DNA of 64,000 nt, from the NCBI GenBank assembly GCA_037954665.1, contig JBBMOL010000022.1, forward strand, positions 3,720,001 to 3,784,000, read 5' to 3'. Source of the stretch: Laguncularia racemosa (lineage: Eukaryota; Streptophyta; Magnoliopsida; Myrtales; Combretaceae). This document shows, one piece after another, positions 58,201-64,000 of the stretch. Made by a program: the position numbers and the translations under genes. Position 1 is the first letter of the stretch, and each line of letters begins with the position of its first letter. The notes below the pieces were generated by a model that was given only the letters and a program-made list of their open reading frames with translations, was not told where the DNA came from and did not search any database.

Positions 58201-59925
58201 TGGTAAACAACAGCAACAACCGCAATAACACTAGCGCTAATACCGCCTTGGACCCTAGGATCGTATCCCTAGAACAAACTGTCCAATAATTGGCTGCACA
58301 AGTCTACCTCCTGACTGAGAGTATTGGCCTCCTTCACACCACCCAACCGACTTAGGAAGAACATTCAGGGGCCAGAAAAGGGAAGGCAGTAGAGAGTCAA
58401 CCTCCAGAGTATGAGGAGATCAATTCCCACCTTAACCCAGCATTCGAGTATGAACCGAGAGTTAACCTCGGACAACATAAAAAGAGAAATGGAATATAGG
58501 CAAAAGGAGATGGAAAGAAAACTTTCCAATAACTGGCTGGCAAGATGAAGACACTAGAGGGGCCTAACGGTTTTGAGCAAACAAGAATCACCAACCTACC
58601 AGTATATGGGGAAGAGGTGTACCTAGAGAAGTTCAAGACCCCAAAGTTTGAAAAATATGATGGCACTAGATGCCTTAAGATGCATACAAGGCTATATGTG
58701 CGAAAGATGAGCAAATATGCCTAATATGACCAACTCATGATCCAGACCTTCTAAGACAGCCTCACAGGCCCTGTCTTCGTCTAGTATGCACACTTAGACT
58801 TCAGCTAAGTCAACACCTGGGAAAAACTCGCTCGGGCATTTTATGACCAATATAAATTTGACATTGAAGTTGCCCCTTCGGTAGTGGATCTAAGAAGTCT
58901 CCAAAAGAAACACACTAAGTCTTTTAAGGAGTATGCCCAGCGCTAGAGAGCTCAGGCTGCTAGGGTGACAACCCGATCTCTGAAAAAGAGTTGACATTCA
59001 TCTTTGTCAATACTCTGGCGAAGACTTACTTCTCACATTTGGTAGGCCAAACGTCATCCAGTTTCGTAGAAGTAGTGGCAGCAAGGTGCCAAATCGAGAA
59101 TGTCATCACATTAGGGAGACTCTAGACGGTAGACCCTCCTAGAATCACATCATCACAGAGGCCTATAGGAGGTAGCAAAGCTAAGGAATCTACCGTCAGC
59201 ACGGTTAACTCCAGTAGAGTAGACAAGGTTGGGTCCCACATGACATTTCAAACCATGAATGCACCAATCTAACAATCACCAATGAATCACACATAGGCTT
59301 TGCTCAACCAGGTTTTTGCTCGGCTATGAGCCAATAATTTGATTAGCTTTGAGATCCCAAGTAATTGGTACATGCCAAGGAATTTTGACCCAAACCTCAA
59401 GTGTGATTACCATATGGGCTAAGAGGGGCATTCTACATATAGATGTTGGAGGCTCTAAAATAAGATTCAAGATCTGATTAACACCGGAATAGAGCAGTTA
59501 GACTTTGTCAATGCACCAACACCCAATGTCAACACTAATCCGCTATCCAACCATAAGCCTACCGTCAATATGATCACATCTGAAGAGTCGGGCTCCAAAT
59601 CAAAAGAGTCCCCAAAATCGGAAAAACAACAGTGCAGCAGGAAAGTCACTCCCGCCAAGTCTCAGATAAAATCCCTAAATCACGGATCAAGAGGAGGTTG
59701 TTAGCTGGAGACCCAACAATTGGTACCTTAGGTGAATCACATGGGAGGTTTAAGTATTTAGTGAATTACACTTTCACCCTAACCAAGTATGGGCTACCTA
59801 GTGGATGGGGGCCCGAGTTTGAAAAAGAAGACAACCCACCAGAGGAAAAAGAGGAGTCTATAAACATGATTAAATCGGACCAAAAACTGATAATCATAAA
59901 GTGCTATGAGAGATAACCTACTAAG
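58201..59925 (+). pseudogene. Tat/Ogre-like gag, plus copy
   Basis: An ATG at 58201 begins MVNNSNNRNNTSANTALDPR and SLEQTVQ, stop (Gln in the other copy). The capsid part has 'KFEKYDGTRCLKMHTRLYVR' and KLARAFYDQYKFDIEVAPS, with stops for Gln and Trp codons. The zinc knuckle near 59400-59450 reads CDYHMG, stop, EGHSTYRCW. The end is open at 59632-59916 (SHGRFKYLVNYTFTLTKYGL, PSGWGPEFEKEDNPPE). Confidence 0.8.
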
Positions 59926-60842
59926 GTGCAAACTCCAAAGAAGAGATATGTATTCAATATCCCAATACCCTCAAAGAAGTATAAGGCAGCACTATTCGAC
60001 TATCAAGCTCTCGATTAAGAAAGGCCCCCTATCATAGGAGGAATCACCCGCTCTAGGAGAATTTATGATCCTAAACATAAGATCTCAATCGAAGAGCCTA
60101 ACACTGAGGTGGAGAAGGAGGAAGACGGGCTTTCTACATTTACAAAAATGGTCAAAGCAAGCGAATACAAGATCACGGAACAACTTAACAGGGTTCTAGC
60201 CCAAATATTACTTATGGGCCTCCTCACAATGTTTGAGCCTCACAGAGAAGCACTCTTCAAAGTACTCAAACAGATCAAGGCACCAGAAGGCATTGCAACA
60301 GAGAAATTAAACCATGTGGCATATTTAATCTTCACCATGGATCTGATATCTTTCCTCCTGAAAAGTTAGGAGAAGATGGAGATCAACACATGAAACCACT
60401 GTTTATAGTGGTGAAATGCAATGACACAATTGTCTCTAGAGTACTCATTGACAATGGATCTTCTCTCAACGTATGCCCTTTAGCTACCCTTGACCTGCTG
60501 GGGGTCAATGCAAGCAAAATTAAGCCAAGCTCGATAGTGGTTAGGGCCTTCAATGAGTCCAAGAGAGAAATAGTGAGGGAAATCAGCCTGCTAGTGGAGA
60601 TTGGTCTACAGATGTTCCACGTCTCCTTCCAAGTTCTCGACATTCCGAGGTCTTTTAATCTACTATTAGGAAGGTCGTGGATACATACCACTAGAGTCAT
60701 ACCCTTAAGTCTACATCAAAAGGTCAAGTTCATAGCAAACGGACAGATCATCACCGTGATGGGAGAGCAAGACTATGCTATCCATAAAGAGACCGCCATA
60801 CCTTACATTGGGGAAGACGGTTCCGACGACTTTGGGCTATAA
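59926..60842 (+). pseudogene. Tat/Ogre-like protease, plus copy
   Basis: Follows gag in frame through a TAG-type stop. GGITRSRRIYDPKHK-type linker, then VLIDNGSSLNVCPLATLDLL (active site as in the minus copy), FNLLLGRSWIHTTRVIPLSL and GEQDYAIHKETAIPYIGEDG. One frame change near 60370 separates two open pieces (60109-60369 and 60390-60842). Confidence 0.85.
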
Positions 60843-61280
60843 ATATTCAATGAAGTGAGTGTGGTAACAAGCAAGGAGGGCCATCAGTTCAAGGAAGGAT
60901 AGCAAGGGACGTTTGGACTAGGGTACGTTCCTATATCCCAGGAAGAGGCACAAGCAAGAGGTTTTAGAGGCAGAAAGAAAGAGAAGCCAAGCAATATCCA
61001 GATGCATTTTCCACCCCTCCAACAATCATTCAGGCGAGCAACTACCGTCTAAGAGCCAAGGATAAGCGAAGCCAACATTAGCAATAAAGGCTCAACCTTT
61101 CACACATCTAATCAGCATCCAGCTCTTAACAATTGGTTTTGTTATCCTATTGATAGCACTAGGTCAGCTAAAGGATAAGGAATAATTATTAAATAAATTT
61201 CTATTGTGATTATTTTTCAAATTCAATAAATTGCAGCTTATTTCTTTTGCTTATACATACATGTTCTTGCTTCACTTTAC
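60843..61280 (+). other. Protease-RT linker, plus copy (candidate intron at its end)
   Basis: Codon-like similarity to the minus copy continues to about 61175 (GYVPISQEEAQARG, FCYPIDSTRSAKG) through stops explained by CAG/CAA changes. The last 100 bases are AT-rich and end ttcactttacccacag, a good plant splice acceptor, just before the RT frame. Confidence 0.45.
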
Positions 61281-63440
61281 CCACAGATCCCCTACTGTCG
61301 AACGTCAGGGACATTTCGCACAGGTAAGTAATGAAAACATCGATATTGTTTCCAACACTATTAGGTCAACCATTGGACGCGATGTCCCTGACCACGAAAT
61401 AATACAAGAAAATTGGCAAAAACATGAACAAAGTAAAATTTCAATTGATGAGCCGATGGAGACAGTAAATCTATGAAGCGTCGAGGAACCTAAAAACCTC
61501 AAGGTTAGGGCCAACTTGAGTGATGAGCAGAAGCGTGAGATAACCGAGCTGTTGACTGAATATGCAGATGTATTCGCCTGGTCATATGGTGACATGCCAG
61601 GACTCGACCAGTCAATAATAGTTCACAAGCTTCCCACGAGGGAAGATGTTAAACCTAAAAAAACAAAAATTGAGAATATTTAGGCCTGACATCTTACTAA
61701 AAATTAAGGAAGAAGTCAAAAAGCTATCAGAAGTGGGATTCATTGAGGTGTCAAACTATTCGGAATGGGTAGCAAATATAGTCCCCGTTCTAAAAAAGAA
61801 TGGGAAAGTGCGAATATGCGTAGACTTTTGAGAGTTAAATCAAGCTACACCAAAAGACAACTTCCCTCTACCTCACATCGACATCCTGGTAGATAATACC
61901 GTGGGGAACCATCTCTTCTCATTTATGGATAGTTTCTCAGAATATAATCAGATAAAAATGGCTGAAAAAGATAAAACTAAAACAACCTTTATCACAACAT
62001 GGGGAACTTTTTGTTACAAAGTTATGCCCTTCGGTTTGAAAAACGCCGAGGCAATGTATCAAAGAGCCATGGTCGCAATACTTTATGACATGATGCATCG
62101 AGAAGTTTAAGTATACATTGACGATATGATAACCAAATCTAAGGAAGAAGAAAGCCATGCAACTATCTTAAGGAAATTGTTCAAGTGATTGAGAAAGTTT
62201 CAGCTCAAGTTAAATTCGAAAAAGTGCACTTTTTTGGTCACAACAGGTAAGTTGTTAGGGTTTTTCATAAGCCAAGAAAGCATCAAAATCGACCCTAACA
62301 AAGTAAAGGCTATACTGGAACTACCATCTCCACACACTATCAAATAGGTGAGAGGTTTGCTGGGAAGGTTGAATTACATAGCCCGTTTCATCTCACAGCT
62401 CACAGACAAATGTCGTTCACTATTCCATCTGCTAAAAAAGAATTCCTCCAGTCTTGATAGTTTCAAAACAAGAAAAACCTTTTTTCTTGTACCTCACGAT
62501 ACTCCCTGAATTCATGGGGTGCATGTTAGGGTAGAAAGATGAAGAAGGGAAGGAACATTCCATATATTATCTAAGCAAAAAGTTCACAAATAGGGAACAG
62601 AAGTATTTTGAAATATAGAGGACTTGTTATGCTTTAATTTAGGTCATGCACCGATTAAGGCAGTACACCCTTTATTATCCCATTGAGTTGCTAACAAGAT
62701 ACAATCCTCTGAAGTACTTAGCAGAGAAGCCCATTTTGTTAAGGAGAATCTCCAAATGGCAAATGCTCTTATCAGAATTCGATATTACACATATAAGTCA
62801 AAATTAGATAAAAGGGTAATCTTTAGTCGATTAGTTGGCAGAACACCCAATTAAGAGAGATCCCCAAGAATCACAAGCCCAATTCCCTGATGAAAACATA
62901 TTAACAGTGGAGTGCGAACCAACAGAAGACTACGGGACAGAACAAAGCCTTAAATGGAAGATGTTTTTTGACAGAGCTGCCAATGTATTCGGTTGTGGGA
63001 TTGGGATAGTACTAATATCACCAGAAGGAACACAATTCCCCTTAGTGACGAGACTTACATTTCCACATACTAATAATATCGCATAATATAAGGTGTGCAT
63101 CCTTAGCCTCAAAATGGCTTGCCACATGGAAATCTATGAATTAAAAGTATATGGAGATTCTTCACTCATCATATTACAAATAAGAGGGGAATACAAAACT
63201 AAAGACCCCAAATTGGTACCATACCATTAACATTTGACAGAGCTGATTAACGAATTTGAAGCAGTCACCTTCACATACATCCGGAGAACTCAAAACTAGT
63301 TTATAGATGCCCTTGCCACACTAGCATCTATGATTCAGATAACAGGGGGAGCCGAAGTCTAACCATTGAAAATAGAAATTGAAAATCGGCCCACCTACTG
63401 TTTGGTAATTGGAAAGGCATAAGATGATAAGCCCTGGTAT
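61281..63440 (+). pseudogene. RT, RNase H and archaeal-type RNase H, plus copy
   Basis: Opens with RSPTVERQGHFAQV, the counterpart of 52560 in the minus copy. RT motifs: NGKVRICVDF then stop, ATPKDNFPLPHIDILVDN, KVMPFGLKNAEAMYQRAM, and VYIDDMITK (YIDD box) after a TAA. About 65-70 bp is deleted near 62442, removing the W-D-x-x-C-E-E-A-F region and shifting frame. The first RNase H tail follows (RQYTLYYPIELLTRYNPLKY). aRH: KWKMFFDRAANVFGCGIGIV (the Gly after the catalytic Asp is Arg), LKVYGDSSLIILQI, DALATLAS. Confidence 0.85.
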
Positions 63441-63479
63441 TACGATATCAAAACTTTCCTCCAAGAAAGCAAATACCTC

Positions 63480-64000
63480 GAAATGGCTAGCAAAAATGAC
63501 TAAAGAACACTCAGAAAGTTAGTGAGTCATTTCTTACTAAATGGGCCTGTACTTTATAGAAGATCACCTAATACCACCTTGCTAAGATGTGTGGATGAAA
63601 AAGAGGCATGTAACTTGATGAAAGAAGTGCATGAAGGAGTATGTAGACCTCACATGAACGGCTACATGCTGGCCCGAAAAATCATGAGAATGGGCTACTA
63701 TTGGCTAACCATGGAATCAGATTGCATCAAATATGTCAAGCACTGTCACTTGTGACAAGTCTATGGAAACCGAATAAATGCCCCGCCTAAAGAACTTCAT
63801 TCGTTGTTTGCACCATGGCCTTTCTCCATGTGGGGGATCGACATCATTGGCCCAATCACTCTAAAAGTGTCCAATGGGCATAGATTCATACTGGTAGCCA
63901 TTGATTACTTCACCAAGTGGGTGGAAGCTTCTTTATATGCCAGCGTCACAAAAGGGGTAATATTTCGATTCCTGAAGAGGGACATAATAGCTCAATACGA
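63480..64000 (+). pseudogene. Integrase N-terminal part, plus copy (cut by window end)
   Basis: EMASKND, stop, then HHCC: EVHEGVCRPHMNGYMLARKI and CIKYVKHCHL followed by TGA in place of the last Cys. The core begins PFSMWGIDIIGPITLKVSNG and 'FILVAIDYFTKWVEASLYAS'; the window ends before the second catalytic Asp, so its state is unknown. Confidence 0.85.

Larger units (their letters stand above)
57120..64000 (+). mobile_element. Tat/Ogre-like element, plus copy, 5'-truncated and running out of the window
   Basis: Same family and gene order as the minus element, opposite direction. It begins inside ORF1 (at the position matching 56620 of the minus copy), so leader, 5' LTR and about 130 codons of ORF1 are absent. 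It continues past 64000 within the integrase core. By eye, sampled stretches agree with the minus copy at roughly 80-90%. Stops are denser than in the minus copy and mostly fit C-to-T or G-to-A change. Confidence 0.85.

Noticed and set aside
1..64000. CRISPR array, bacterial operon or plasmid origin
   Set aside because: Repeats are LTRs, promoter duplications or transposon tails with irregular spacing; all coding traces are of plant retroelements or hAT type.

Overview
The window looks like repeat-dense, gene-poor DNA from a flowering plant. It is very AT-rich, and nearly all recognisable coding sequence belongs to plant transposable elements: Ty3/gypsy of the chromovirus, Athila-like and Tat/Ogre-like types, Ty1/copia including a Sirevirus-like copy, and hAT DNA transposons. 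The only candidate host genes are three broken copies of a small membrane-protein gene that resembles SWEET (MtN3/saliva) sugar transporters. I see no intact host gene, no rRNA or tRNA gene and no CRISPR array. I would not name a species.

Layout. 1-3219: minus-strand Tat-type element reduced to LTR, 3' tail and LTR piece, lying inside a plus-strand chromovirus (3220-9697) that keeps its 3' LTR. 9.7-22.1 kb: fragments, including an Athila-like LTR, a copia gag piece, a minus gypsy pol with a large internal deletion, chromovirus LTR pieces, and a minus Sirevirus-like copia with an intact-looking 5' LTR. 24.6-30.3 kb: SWEET-like pseudogene copy 1, cut by a solo LTR with a perfect 5-bp target duplication, by a copia fragment and by a Tat LTR whose promoter region is present three times in tandem. 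32.2-38.5 kb: a copia RT/RNase H and 3' LTR, split by a complete 4.8-kb hAT element with matching 8-bp target duplications. 40.5-44.6 kb: SWEET-like copies 2 and 3 in a tandem segmental duplication, with a 416-bp hAT-type MITE 13 bp from the TATA box of copy 2. 44.7-45.6 kb: the 5' end of a minus chromovirus (LTR end, primer-binding site, leader, gag start).

The last 18 kb holds two large copies of one Tat/Ogre-like element arranged head to head: a minus copy (about 45.6-57.13 kb: LTR, 3' tail, integrase, archaeal-type RNase H, RNase H, RT, protease, gag, extra ORF1) and a plus copy (about 57.12 kb to beyond the window end). ORF1 resembles the plant DUF7745 family. Together they form an inverted repeat with arms of about 7 kb and a loop of roughly 0.5 kb. 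Both copies carry many stops and frameshifts.

Nothing here works as a pathway. What is of interest is the nesting order, the promoter and tRNA-like structure inside the Tat LTRs, and the large inverted repeat. Domain calls rest on motif recognition by eye. Boundaries described as approximate could be off by tens of bases.
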